Source: Phialophora verrucosa (lineage: Eukaryota > Ascomycota > Eurotiomycetes > Chaetothyriales > Herpotrichiellaceae). Taken from it: 64,000 bases of DNA. Location of the stretch: the NCBI GenBank assembly GCA_002099365.1, contig MSED01000006.1, positions 868,001 to 932,000 on the forward strand. Direction: 5' to 3'. Position 1 is the first letter of the stretch, and every line of letters begins with the position of its first letter. The notes beneath the pieces were generated by a model. The model saw nothing but the letters and a program-made list of their open reading frames with translations, was not told the DNA's origin and ran no database searches. The position numbers were made by a program, and so were the translations under genes. Positions 33,287 to 43,562 of this stretch are shown here, piece after piece.

Positions 33287-34704
33287 GGCCCTCAGCTATG
33301 TCCAGTCAACGATGTCTGCTCGAAAGCAACTCGAAGCAGTCACATTGTGGTCCCCCCAGGCTCAAATGACGATAGGAGACACCAATGAGTTGTCTCAACC
33401 TGTACCCCGAGCTGGCATCAGTATGGTTTGACTGCCGCAGACTCTGAGCCGATCTCGCCAGCAAACGGACGTCCGACCCCTCTACCACGATCAATCTATG
33501 TCTATACACTCGCAGAACATTTACGGCGGCAGGCGATGCTGCATATCAGGTCTGATCGATCTCGAATCTGCCTCAGGTCCAGGATTGTAAGGCGATTCAT
33601 TCTTATGACGATGCGCACCGTCGAGCACAGGTGCCGAACCTCAGACATGGTTCCCGGGAACGTATCATTCAATTCTGTTAACCTCTCTCCGATATTGGAA
33701 ATGCTCGGAAGACCCAATTGCTACATAAACATCCCGGAATTGAACATGGACTCTCCGACGAGTGGCGGCAGAGGTGAAGGCGTGGAGTCATACTTAACCC
33801 GGCCTTGAGCACTGCCCATTGTACCCGGACAATACCTCGCTACGCAACGATGTCTGGGCGCGAGGCCAGGGTCGGGAGCTCAAGAGCTCGAAGAAAGGAA
33901 CAGCAGTTTCTTTGATCACCGAAACTGGTATCAAGCCTATCCGCAAGTCCGCTGCTCTCGGCTGGTCTTGCCCCTTTCTCGAACAAAGCTAGCAGCCGGC
34001 AACTCGCATGGCAACGGAGCCTTCATTACACGAAGAGACGTGGTAATGCATATTCTATCTGCTTCCGAGGGGGTTCTACTGATCCCAGAACCTAGTAGAC
34101 AACCAGACATGTAAGGAGGCCCCAGACGAGAAATCGAGAATTCGTATCCCGGTCGGTGTCCCAGGAGAACAGCACAGTAACACGATGCTTGGAAGGTTTG
34201 AACATCTCGATGCGGTTGCGAACGATTCTTCGCAAGTAACAATCTGGGGATTTTGCCGATAGATCTCACAGAAGCTGAAAAAGGCAACACTTTTCAATCA
34301 TCGGCGATAAGCCAATAGCTCTTCTGCATCCCATCTGCTGTGAGGGTCGTTGTATGTTCTCCCCTGCTGACCAGTTGAGCATATTACATACTTATTTCGA
34401 ACAGAGTCGTCGTCACTCCTACATTGATAGTCGCATGTCGCGGCACTACCAGTATGTTGAACTGGGCCGCTGCCAAAGGGGCAGTTGCGGTTCAGCAAAA
34501 ACCCCGCTGGTAAAATGCGATATTGTGCTGAACCATAGACCATGCCAGCTTGGCCGAATTGCAACAACCGCATGTTCTTGGCCTCGAAGGACGGTGAGGA
34601 CGGTGAAATGGATTGTGAACAATTCTACATGCTTATCCGCTCAACGACGGATCCCGAATCAGTGTATTTGCGTGTCGCCTGCGCTCGAGCCAAGACCGCA
34701 AATA
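33287..34704. other. Intergenic, about 1.4 kb, convergent
   Basis: The orphan gene and the aldehyde dehydrogenase end toward each other here. A plus-strand frame (33428-33808) begins at TTG and lacks motifs. Nothing is supported. Confidence 0.45.
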
Positions 34705-36431
34705 TCACGACTTGATCTTGATCAAGACCGTCTTGGTCTCCAAGAAGTTGTCGAGAGAGTGTCCGAACCCTTCTCGTCCTACACCACTGCTCTTATAGCC
34801 CCCGAATGGCATGTCCCGAGCAATTACGGGACTAGTGCAATTGACGCCCACGGTACCGGCTTCCAGCGCCTTGGCGAATCGCAGCGCTCGGTCGATGTTC
34901 TTGGTGTAGACCGATGAGTACAGGCCGAACTCGCTATCGTTTGCCTTGGCGATGACCTCCTCCTCGGTCTTGAACGTGTTGATATTGACCACGGGCCCGA
35001 AGATCTCCTCCTTCATGATCGCCGCCTCCTCGGGCGAGTGGAGGAAGACAGTCGGAGGCACGAAATAGCCCTGCTCAGTAGCGCCAGAAAGCCCGCCGAC
35101 CTCCTTGGTCCCACCCATGGCGAGCGTGCTGCTCGCCTTTCCTGCCTCGATGTACTTCTGCACCGTGTTGTACTGGGCCTCGTCGGCCTGGGGGCCATGC
35201 GTGGTCTTCGCATCCAGCGGATCGCCGGCGGAAATCTTGGCGAACTTCTGCTTGAATGCCTCGACGAACCGGTCGGCAATCGTGTCCTGGACATAGATGC
35301 GGCTGTTGGCCATGCACACCTGCCCGCTGTTGAACTGGATGCTATGCTGGGTCTCCTCGACCGCGGCGTCGAGGTCGCAATCGTCGAACACCACGGCCGG
35401 CGACTTGCCTCCGAGCTCGAGCACGACGTGCTTGAGGTTCGACTTGGCAGCCGCGGCCTGGATGAGCCGGCCCGTACGACACGACCCCGTGAAACTCAAG
35501 GCCCGCACATCCATGTGCGACGAGAGGATGGCGCCAGACGTGGCCCCGTGGCCCGAAATCACGTTGAGCACGCCCGCGGGGAACCCAACGCGCTCGATCA
35601 GCGTGGCGACCTTTGCCGACGTGAGCGGCGCCTTCTCGCTGCTCTTCAGCACGACCGTGTTGCCCGCGGCCAGCGCCGGGGCGACTTTATTCGCGAAGAA
35701 CACGAGCGGCACGTTCCAGGGGATGATGGCCGCGACGACCCCATACGGCTGCTTGAACGTCATGTTGACGAAGCCGGGGGTGTTGAGGCTGCTGACGCCC
35801 TGGGCCTCCCAGCCCGTCTCGGCGTAGTGTTCGAAGGTGGCGGCCGCGGCGTGGGCGTCAAAGTACGTCGAGACCGGCCGGCCCATGGACTGCGCTTCTA
35901 GGCGCGACAGCTCGTCGCTGGCCTCGTGCAGCTGTGCCGCCAGCTTCTTGAGATAGACGCCCCGATCGGCCGGCGAGAGGGCCGACCAGGCTGGGAAGGC
36001 GGCTTTGGCGGCCGCGACGGCAGCGTCGGTGTCCTTTTCGCTTGCTTCGGAGACTGTGTTGCGTTCGTTAGTATCAGTCAGGAGTTCGAACAATGCAATG
36101 CGGCTGTCCAGCTGTTCGTTGACGGGTAGTGCGTGTTTGTGTGTGTGTGTGCGAGGTATGCGGGAGAGAGCTTACCATCAGCAACCACCTGCCTCGTTGC
36201 CGGCGATTTTATCTGAAATGTCTTGCCGTCCGAGGACTCTGTGAACTGGTAGAGAAGAAACGTCAGTCGTTGGTCCCTCGCAGTGTTTGGTCGCCGTCGT
36301 CTCCTCTCCAGCCGGGCAGGGCAGAGCAGGGCGGTTGTCTACTTTAGAAGGAAAGCAGGAATGTATAGAATACACACCTTGCCATTGATGAAGAGCCTTG
36401 TCTCGATCTTGTCTGTTGCGACTGAACCCAT
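34705..36431 (-). CDS. NAD(P)-dependent aldehyde dehydrogenase
   Basis: This oxidises aldehydes to carboxylic acids. Exons 36431-36378, 36245-36176 and 36053-34705 give 490 aa, the standard ALDH length. Motifs: INGKFTES, PWNVPLVFFANK, catalytic base E254 in LELGGKSP, nucleophile C288 in GQVCMANSR, EEIFGPVVN, and NCTSPVIARDMPFGGYKSSGVGREG. The residues after FTGS are CRTG where most members have a hydrophobic residue or T. Intron 2 (36054-36175) contains a GT dinucleotide run, and its acceptor was chosen to give VVADVSEAS. The gene follows the cleavage oxygenase (37537-39316) on the same strand, about 1.1 kb away. The oxygenase would produce aldehydes, so a joint pathway is plausible. Substrate is not visible from sequence. 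Confidence 0.94.
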
Positions 36432-37536
36432 CTTGGCGTGAAAAATGATGGATCGGAATGTGTTCGATCGCTTGTACACTCGACCGCAAAGATACTGTAA
36501 AAGCCGGCTGAATTAAACAAAGGAGAGAAAGGTATTCCTACAGACTCCGTACCTTCTACCCTGGTAAGTGAGTAAGTGCCCGCGAGGGTATTAGTTGAAG
36601 GGACAAGTCAAAGTGAGTGAGCGATCCAGATCTTTGGAAGCACTACCGTAGATATGTACACATGTGCCGTCTACGGCCTCTATGTACGGAGCAAGTGTGT
36701 AAGTTTAAGTACGGACTATAGCAGGATTCACACAAGTGCCGACCGGGCCCCAGCCCAAGGTCGTCCGTCTGGCGCTGTACACTGTCTGGTGGTTCACCAC
36801 CCGGCCGACCACCGGCGTTAACATAAGACTACCGCACCAGACCAGAACAGAGCAGAGTGGCATAGGCATCAGATCTGAGGGGCGATTCCAAGCCGGCCTG
36901 TGAAATCGAAAGAACGCAAGCAAATGCGACAGTCACTTGCACACAGACTTTGCTTGCCCAAGTGGCAGTAGGATATCGGATGAGGCACCCGAAGTTCCCG
37001 CGCGGCAGGTGTGTTTCCGATGGATTTCGGCTGTACGAGATGAGATGCTGTACTCGCTCTGTGCAGATACAGCTGCAAGGACCTCGTAGTGCTGATTCTG
37101 ATCCTGATCCTGATTCTGATTAGGATCTGGATCTTGCGGGAATGCCCCGAGCGGCGTTACGGGAACAGTCCCGTTCGCCGCCTGCTTCGTTCTTCGTTCT
37201 CGTTCATGTTCTCGTTCTCCATTCCAGCGTTCGCGGGCTTCGTGGGGCTCCGTGGGCTCGCTCTGGGGGTCCCACACGCATACTTCGTACATCTTGCGGG
37301 CTGGTTTCTCTTCGATAGACTAATGCGATTGGAAACGAATCAATTAATGGGTTGTACCTCACTCACTACCCAGTGCGGTTTGAGAATCTTAGGGATACCA
37401 AGCTCCGGACCTCGAATTTGTCACTTATTGTACGGTGTGCTGTCTTCCAGGGCAACCGCGCACACTTCCCTGTGCAAATTTGCGAAATATTCTCCCGGTC
37501 CACAACATCCCATCTCTTGCTTACTCAACGGTGAGT
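36432..37536. other. Intergenic, about 1.1 kb, with hexamer repeat
   Basis: This holds the ALDH promoter and the oxygenase 3' flank. Near 37092-37121 the unit ctgatt/ctgatc is repeated about five times in tandem. No gene is supported. Confidence 0.45.
37092..37121. repeat. Hexanucleotide microsatellite
   Basis: Five tandem copies of ctgatt or ctgatc occur, followed by further related bases. It is non-coding as far as I can tell. Confidence 0.8.
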
Positions 37537-39316
37537 TCAGTGACTGCCGACACCGTTCACTCCATTGGAAGCGGCACCGTTAACCCCGGTATGGCCGGAT
37601 TGGCCATTTTCCCGCTCTTGTATTACTATCTGCATCTTCTGCCAGGGCAGAGGATCCTTGGCAGGCTGAGCAGGTCCGATGTCACCCGACTCGGATCGTC
37701 TCTTCTGCCACTCGACGATATCTCGTTCGTCGACAAAGTTCCCGTGCAGGCCCAGCTTCAACTTGAAGGGCAGGTGTATCACTGCCACAGGTCCCTTGGC
37801 CACGTCAAGGGCATCTAGGATGACAATGTCGTTTCGCAGCACGTCGAGGTGGTTCAGCAGGGCGATGATATACCCCTCGCCCTCACCACCGCCGTCCTTG
37901 GGGATGAAGCTCGGTTCCTGGAATGTGGCTGTCGGGCCCGCAAAGTACACGTCCTCTTTCCTGTCGTCCCAGCTGTAGCGGCCGATGCAGTTGAACAGCC
38001 CCCCGGCCGGTGAACCGCATTTCGCAAAATCGTACGGCTTGGTCGGGTCAACCTTGGCCTGCCAGAAATGATTATACTTCTTCGTCACCCATCGGTCGTC
38101 GATGCGCGAGAACTCCCCATTTGTCAGCCACGTCTCGGCGGGAGTGACCCTCGTGCCTGACTCGGCCTTGGGGTCGAATATCCACCGCGTGGTGGGACTT
38201 TGCAGCTGATTGCGTTTCGCGAGGGGTCCTTCTTTCTCCTCAAGCGGTGGGAAGAAGAAGAAGACGTTGCCGTCGGCGACGGTGAGGTCGAACACGATGT
38301 GCCCGTCGGAGTTCTCGTAGCAGCCGGCGATGTGACCGTGGAAGCCTGCGGGACATCAGCAGCTGGACGGATTCTTGTGTAGGGAAGAGATGCTCACCAT
38401 TGTCCGCCCGGAACCATTTGATGTCCTCGGGCTTGCCGCCACGTCGCGGCACGACGCCGTACCACTGGTCTTCTTCGGGATCCCAAGCCCAATGATTCTT
38501 GCCGCTCTTCAGCGAATCCATCCCCGTCCACTTGATCGGCGTCAATGGTAGCACCATATAATTTTCACTGACGCCGCAGTCGTGGATCATCCCGCAGAAT
38601 GGCCCCTTATACCAGCATTCCTCTGTCTTCTTCCCATCCTTGTCGATTGTCCACACAACAATATCGTTGCTCCCGTCATGACCATCTCCACCTGCCTCGT
38701 ACGCAAAGCAAAGCATCTCCCCGGTCTTTGGGTCGAATTTCGGATGTGCGGTAAATGTTGGCGTGAGAATCTGTCCCTCAAAATCATACCGCCCGATCGT
38801 CTCCAGCGTCACCGGGTCCATAATGTATGGTGGGCCATCCTCTTTACTCGCCAGCAACACGCCTCGCCAGAACGTAATGTTGGTGTTGGCCGCCGTCCTC
38901 ACAACGCCCTTTACCGTCTCACTGTCTGTAAATGGATTCCTGTACCGGCCGAAGAGTGCCCTTTTCGCCGACGTTTCATGCTTATACCGATCTGTTTGCA
39001 CGTATCGTTGCTTGAAATCGGCATGCCCATCTTTTATGCGGATCGCCGTCACACTGCCGTCGCCGTTGAAATGTATGTCATCTTCGAAGATAGGCGGGAA
39101 GCGGTGGTCCGGTTGGATGCGATAGAATGTACCGTTGATTTCGGGCGGGATCGTGCCACTGTATTCGAGGTCAAAGATGTCGCCTTCAATGCGCGAGGGT
39201 TTGTTGAAGCCCTGAAAGACCGGCGTGTCAGGGTACGTGACGGGGAGTGGATTGCTCTTGACGCCCGATTTGTACGACTGCACGAGTTGAGGTGCGAGGT
39301 CGTAGATGTGTGCCAT
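37537..39316 (-). CDS. Carotenoid/stilbene cleavage oxygenase
   Basis: These non-heme iron enzymes split C=C bonds of carotenoids or stilbenes with O2, giving two aldehydes. Exons 39316-38398 and 38345-37537 give 575 aa. The four iron-binding histidines are in place: H191 (TAHPKFD), H245 (MIHDCGVSE), H309 (GFHGH) and H507 (LGLHGNFV). The beginning (GFNKPSRIEG, LEYSGTIPPEINGTFYRI) is typical. The sequence looks closer to the lignostilbene/resveratrol-cleaving branch (CAO-1-like) than to retinal-forming CarX, but this is judged by eye. The 52-nt intron lies just before the third histidine. No signal peptide or membrane helix is present, consistent with a cytosolic enzyme. The neighbouring aldehyde dehydrogenase fits as the next step. 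Confidence 0.92.
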
Positions 39317-40165
39317 TGTGTTTGTTGTCCTGTGCGTGGGGATCGAATCACTCTGGGCAAATGTGTGAACGGCCGCGACGTGCTCCTAATTTGTCGACTC
39401 GTACTGCGCACCCTTTCATCTCATCTCATTCCATCTTATCGTCCATTTATATCCACGACAACAATCTGCAGATATACCGATACCTTGCCTCGTAAGGAAG
39501 ACAACCTGTTCTCAGCCCAGTTGCTTCCAGCGTCCGTTCTCGTCTTGTTAACCTACTTCCTGTCTTGGGACGGAATATGCATCGAAGCAAGAGTGAAAGT
39601 CGGTTGCTTCACGTTCCGAATGCCGGCATGTGGACTTGCAAGAACTGCCGGTCTAGACATGTGCCAACCCATCTGGACTCTCAGCAAATCCATTATCAGA
39701 TTTTGGAATGGATGTTCAGGAACGGATGATTCTCCAACTCCTCCCTGCATGTTCATAATCTGAATCTGGGGTGTGGGGTAGGCACGGTAGGGCACTCACG
39801 TTCCTTTCTGGACCTGGACCTCGTAAGATCACGAATTGGTTGCATCATCACCTTGCAAGAGGAAAAGTGCTCATTGTATTTTGAAAGGTCCAACTTCGAA
39901 GAAAGGACGGAAAGCTGGGAAAGGCACAGTCACGTGCTGTCCATCTCTGCCTCAGACGATTGGTCGAAATCCGACGTCGTGAGTTGCTGTATGTCCCGCC
40001 GGAGTCCTCCGCGGGTGGTTCTAAGGTCCGCCGTAATGCTCATGCATGAATAAACAACATGGAGTTGATCAACTCATCAAGAGCAGGGCAGGCATCGGCG
40101 AAACCAGGTCAGGCTGGAAAACATGGTTTTGACCACCATGAATCGTCGTCACGCAGACGGCCTCA
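39317..40165. other. Intergenic, about 0.85 kb
   Basis: This is the promoter of the cleavage oxygenase and the 5' flank of the NACHT relic. Several short frames lack motifs. Nothing else was seen. Confidence 0.45.
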
Positions 40166-42361
40166 ATGGTGGCCAGCACGAGCTCGGCACTCTGGAAGAC
40201 AGCATACTCCAATGCGGCTGAGTACAACGAATGGCCCAAGTATGAGAAGATTGCCGTGCGCGAGAAGATCATACCAAACTTCAGCAGCCTTGTCGCACCC
40301 GGCGGTAATACGGGCCCTCTCTCAGAGCCCAGGCTCGTCCTCATTGCATCCTTAGAGTTGATGGAAGATGAGTCAGAAAAGCCAAAGCAGCCAAGGACAA
40401 AACACTTCACAAGATTGTGGACAAGGTGCTTCTAGTGCTGACTGGCATCAGAGACCTTGGGAATGCTGTGACTGCGCCCAATCCGTTTGCTAGACTTGGT
40501 TGGGGATTGCTTCAGAGTATTCTTGATGCCGTGGTCAAAGGCCGCGACGTACGAAATATAGGCCGCGACGCAATTGAGCCTTTGACGGACCTTGTCTCTA
40601 GGTATCAGGTATCAGACATTTGAAGCTGCCTATCTCGTACCGGGCTCTCGCCCCAACTCGCGAACGCTACTCGAGAACGCTCTTGTCAAACTCTTCACCT
40701 CGATTCTAAAGTATCACGCTTCCATCGTCATTCAGATCTACTCCAAGTCCGCGCCATGGAAAGGTGCCTTTGGCGACATCTCGAAAATACCAGTCAATGA
40801 ACTCTACAAAGAGGTCAAACAAATTGAGGGCGAGTTCTTGAAGTTGGATGCCGTCGTTCGGTGGGAGGGCGTGGATGCACACTTTGACACGTCTGACGAT
40901 CTTGTTGGAAACTCTACGGAGCGACCTGGAGAAAACCCTTCGTTACAGTTGACGAGATCATGGATTGAGTGAATCATGTCTCCGTCACAATGGACGCATG
41001 GCAAGATACTGATTTGGATCTCCCCTATCAGATTCGAATCTGCCCACAATAAACCTAGTCGATCTGCCTATCCTGGCACTGCTGACTGGTTGCTCGGACG
41101 CGCGGATTACCTGGAATGGTGCCACTCGTCTCGGGATTCTGTCCTCTGGTTGAAGGGGTCCATGGGGAGTGGCAAAAGCTGCGTCGCTCATGTAGTGATC
41201 AAGACTTTGCTCCATGACGCTGAGCTACGGACATCTGGTCCTAAAAAGATCCTCTATTTCTACTGTGACGGCACTGATGCTGAGGCGAGTAGACAACTCG
41301 ATGACACAGTGTACATCACACGATGTCTTCTCAAAAAATGAGCCGATGAGGGATGCGGCAATTCTTTGGATGAACGGATTGTCCGCACATACGATGAGAA
41401 TCACCGTAAGTCTGATCCCTCACTCGATCAATGCAAGAGATTGATTTTCGACCTTGTTGGGAAACTCAATACCTGCTTTATCATCATCGACGGACTTGAC
41501 GAGTGCCAGCAAGAAGTCCGATCTGAGCTGCTGGAGGCTCTTCAAGATTTCCGATATTCCCATCAAGCTATTCATCTCAAGCAGATATGAGGTTGACATC
41601 AATGACTGGCTCCAAGCCCAGGAAGATATTGACAAATTCCCCGTCGACATAAGCAGCTACAACAAAGATCTGCTGAGCTTGGTTATAAGGACCAGTGTGG
41701 AAAATGCTGCAAAAGAGCAGGCCTACATACAAAGTATGCTTCTGGTGGCATTTCTAGCTGCAACGAAGTCATTGCAATTCTCGAAAAGCATGCTGGTGGT
41801 ATGTTTCGCTGGGTGGAGCTCGCGCTGCAATACTTGCATTCCAGCAAGAATTTCCATGACCTGACAGATCGACTGTCGCGGATCTCAACGCTGGGCGGCA
41901 AATTGTTCGAGCTCTATCAGGAGATTTGGCAAAGACAGGTTGAGACTTTGCCGTGTCGATCACAGATAGCCCGGAAGACCGCTTTGTTCATGCTCTTATA
42001 CGGACAACTGGGCACCGCCCTTTCATCCCACTCCTATAGCAATCCGTCTGTCAGCATTTTCGATAATGGGAAAGAGTGATGTGAGTGCCTCACAATTGCC
42101 AGCGTGAGTTCATTCGCACGGAGCATGAGCGTGTCCGCAGTGGGTTCCCAAGATGAGACCTATGGCGGCGCTTTTACCACGCACGTACGATTAGGTCCCG
42201 GGCTTGAGACTGCTTATGGGATTGCGCTAAAGGCTGGACGTCAAGATGTCATTGAGTATTTCGAGTCGTTGGGCGTGGATCTTATCCACTCTGGCGCCGT
42301 AGAAACATCTCTCAACAACGAGATGACGGCCGTCAACAACGACATACTGTCAGACCTGTGA
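40166..42361 (+). pseudogene. Decayed NACHT-type NLR gene
   Basis: Consecutive fragments in changing frames match a fungal STAND/NLR protein in order: an N-terminal helical region with GIRDLGNAVTAPNPF (40435-40600), a WLLGRADY spacer, Walker A GSMGSGKS (about 41163-41186), Walker B IIIDGLDEC (about 41480-41506), a KLFISSR sensor, GMFRWVELALQYL (about 41799-41838), and an end resembling ankyrin-type repeats (GLETAYGIALKAGRQDV). The frame is broken by an A-run shift near 40376-40380, a 7-bp duplication at 40601-40614, stops at 40970 and 41339, and shifts near 41550 and between 41720 and 41800. NLRs control nonself recognition and cell death in fungi. At least six lesions make it inactive unless some are introns, which I consider unlikely. 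Confidence 0.82.
40601..40614 (+). repeat. 7-bp tandem duplication causing a frameshift
   Basis: ggtatca is present twice in tandem (40601-40607 and 40608-40614). One copy keeps the reading frame between the LVSRYQ end and FEAAYLV; two copies shift it. It is one lesion of the NACHT pseudogene. Confidence 0.85.
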
Positions 42362-42547
42362 CAGTCGTCTCCCTGAGAGAATCTAGGACTTGAATCAAAT
42401 GGCATCAGACCAGGCATCGATGCGGCTCGTCTACAAATTACCTATCAGATATTGGCGTTTGCCTATAGCACAGACAGACGTCGGTGTCGCTAGTACGGAG
42501 GACGAAGAAGTCGAACGACCTTCTTTCTCCCAACAGGCCTGTCTAGC

Positions 42548-43562
42548 TCAAGCAACGGCAGCGCTATCCGCAATGACGCCGTTCTCCTTAACCACCTTCT
42601 CACCCTCACCCTCACCCTTGTCCTTCTCCAGCTTCTCCAACTGATCTTTCGGCAACGCAATGCTCAACGGTGGCAAACTGGTACTGACATCCTCACCATA
42701 CTTCGGCGCCCTCAAATCATCGCTCTTGACAAACTGTCCAGTCACAGGATGTGGGTAATGGAACGGAATGCACCGCGTGTCCGGCCACAACATCTTCTGC
42801 TCAATCAACTCGTCCGGCCCGATCGGGTCCTCCGGGTACGTCTTGGTCGGCCAAGGAATATAGTTCTTCTTGGTATGTGCCCACCCGCGCTCGAAATCCG
42901 CGTGCCAAAAGGGGAAATACCGATACCGGAACGGTTTCCACACGCCGTCCTCCTTAATGTATTCGTTCTCGTACAGGCCGCCTTCCCACCACTGCGCGTG
43001 ACCCCGAGGGTGTTCTTCCTGGATGGACTGATGCGTGCCCGCGGACATGAGGGCGCGGATTCTGGCCCACGCGCGAGTCCCGGAGGCGTCGACATCCACG
43101 ATGTCTTGCATCATGGGGTGGTCGAGTAAAAAGCCGTACACGGGCCCATTGCGGCCCTTGACGAAGAAATTCTGAAACCTCCCGATGTACAGGCGGCGGA
43201 TTCCTTCTTTGCCGCGGTATCGCGAGCCCAGGAATTCCACGTACGCGTCGGGATGGTTGGAGAACATGTCAACGACCTGCGCGTCCGGTCAGTGTGTATC
43301 CACACGCGCTCACGCTTGGAGGTGTGGGACGTGGACGTGGGATGCGACACGGACTGACCTCTTGGTATAGACATTTGTCAAGGTAATAGCCATATTTGAA
43401 ATGGACTTTCCTGATCTCTGCCTCGTCTTGACCCGCACGAGTCAGTACAACCTGCCTCGCCGTACGGTATTGTGACTGGACCATAATCTCACCTTCGACC
43501 TTTTGCAGCTTCGCGTGCAGCCTCTTCACCTCGGCCTTGAGCTCGGCGAGTTCGTCGCCCAT
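42548..43562 (-). CDS. NTF2/SnoaL-fold protein
   Basis: This has a cone-shaped NTF2-like fold, used in some relatives for dehydration or isomerisation of small molecules. Exons 43562-43493, 43426-43359 and 43276-42548 give 288 aa. The core runs from EAEIRKVHFKYGYYLDKC through VVDMFSNHPDAYVEF to the ARIRALMSAGTH and QWWEGGLYENEYIKEDGVW strands. The first 23 residues form a short coiled coil (LAELKAEVKRLHAKL). Intron 1 (43427-43492, 66 nt, a multiple of three) lacks a stop, so a naive reading frame would include 22 extra residues; the gtactgactcg branch site and junction support removal. The C-terminal 25 residues are rich in Glu and Lys. A catalytic role and substrate are not visible; related fungal proteins are annotated only by fold. 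Confidence 0.85.

Noticed and set aside
35038..35901. 287-codon plus-strand frame
   Set aside because: It is antisense to the aldehyde dehydrogenase active-site region.
38582..39763. 393-codon plus-strand frame
   Set aside because: It is antisense to the cleavage oxygenase, whose iron ligands are intact on the other strand.
41033..41046. Palindrome cagattcgaatctg in the NLR relic
   Set aside because: A single short palindrome within former coding sequence; no second copy or supporting context.
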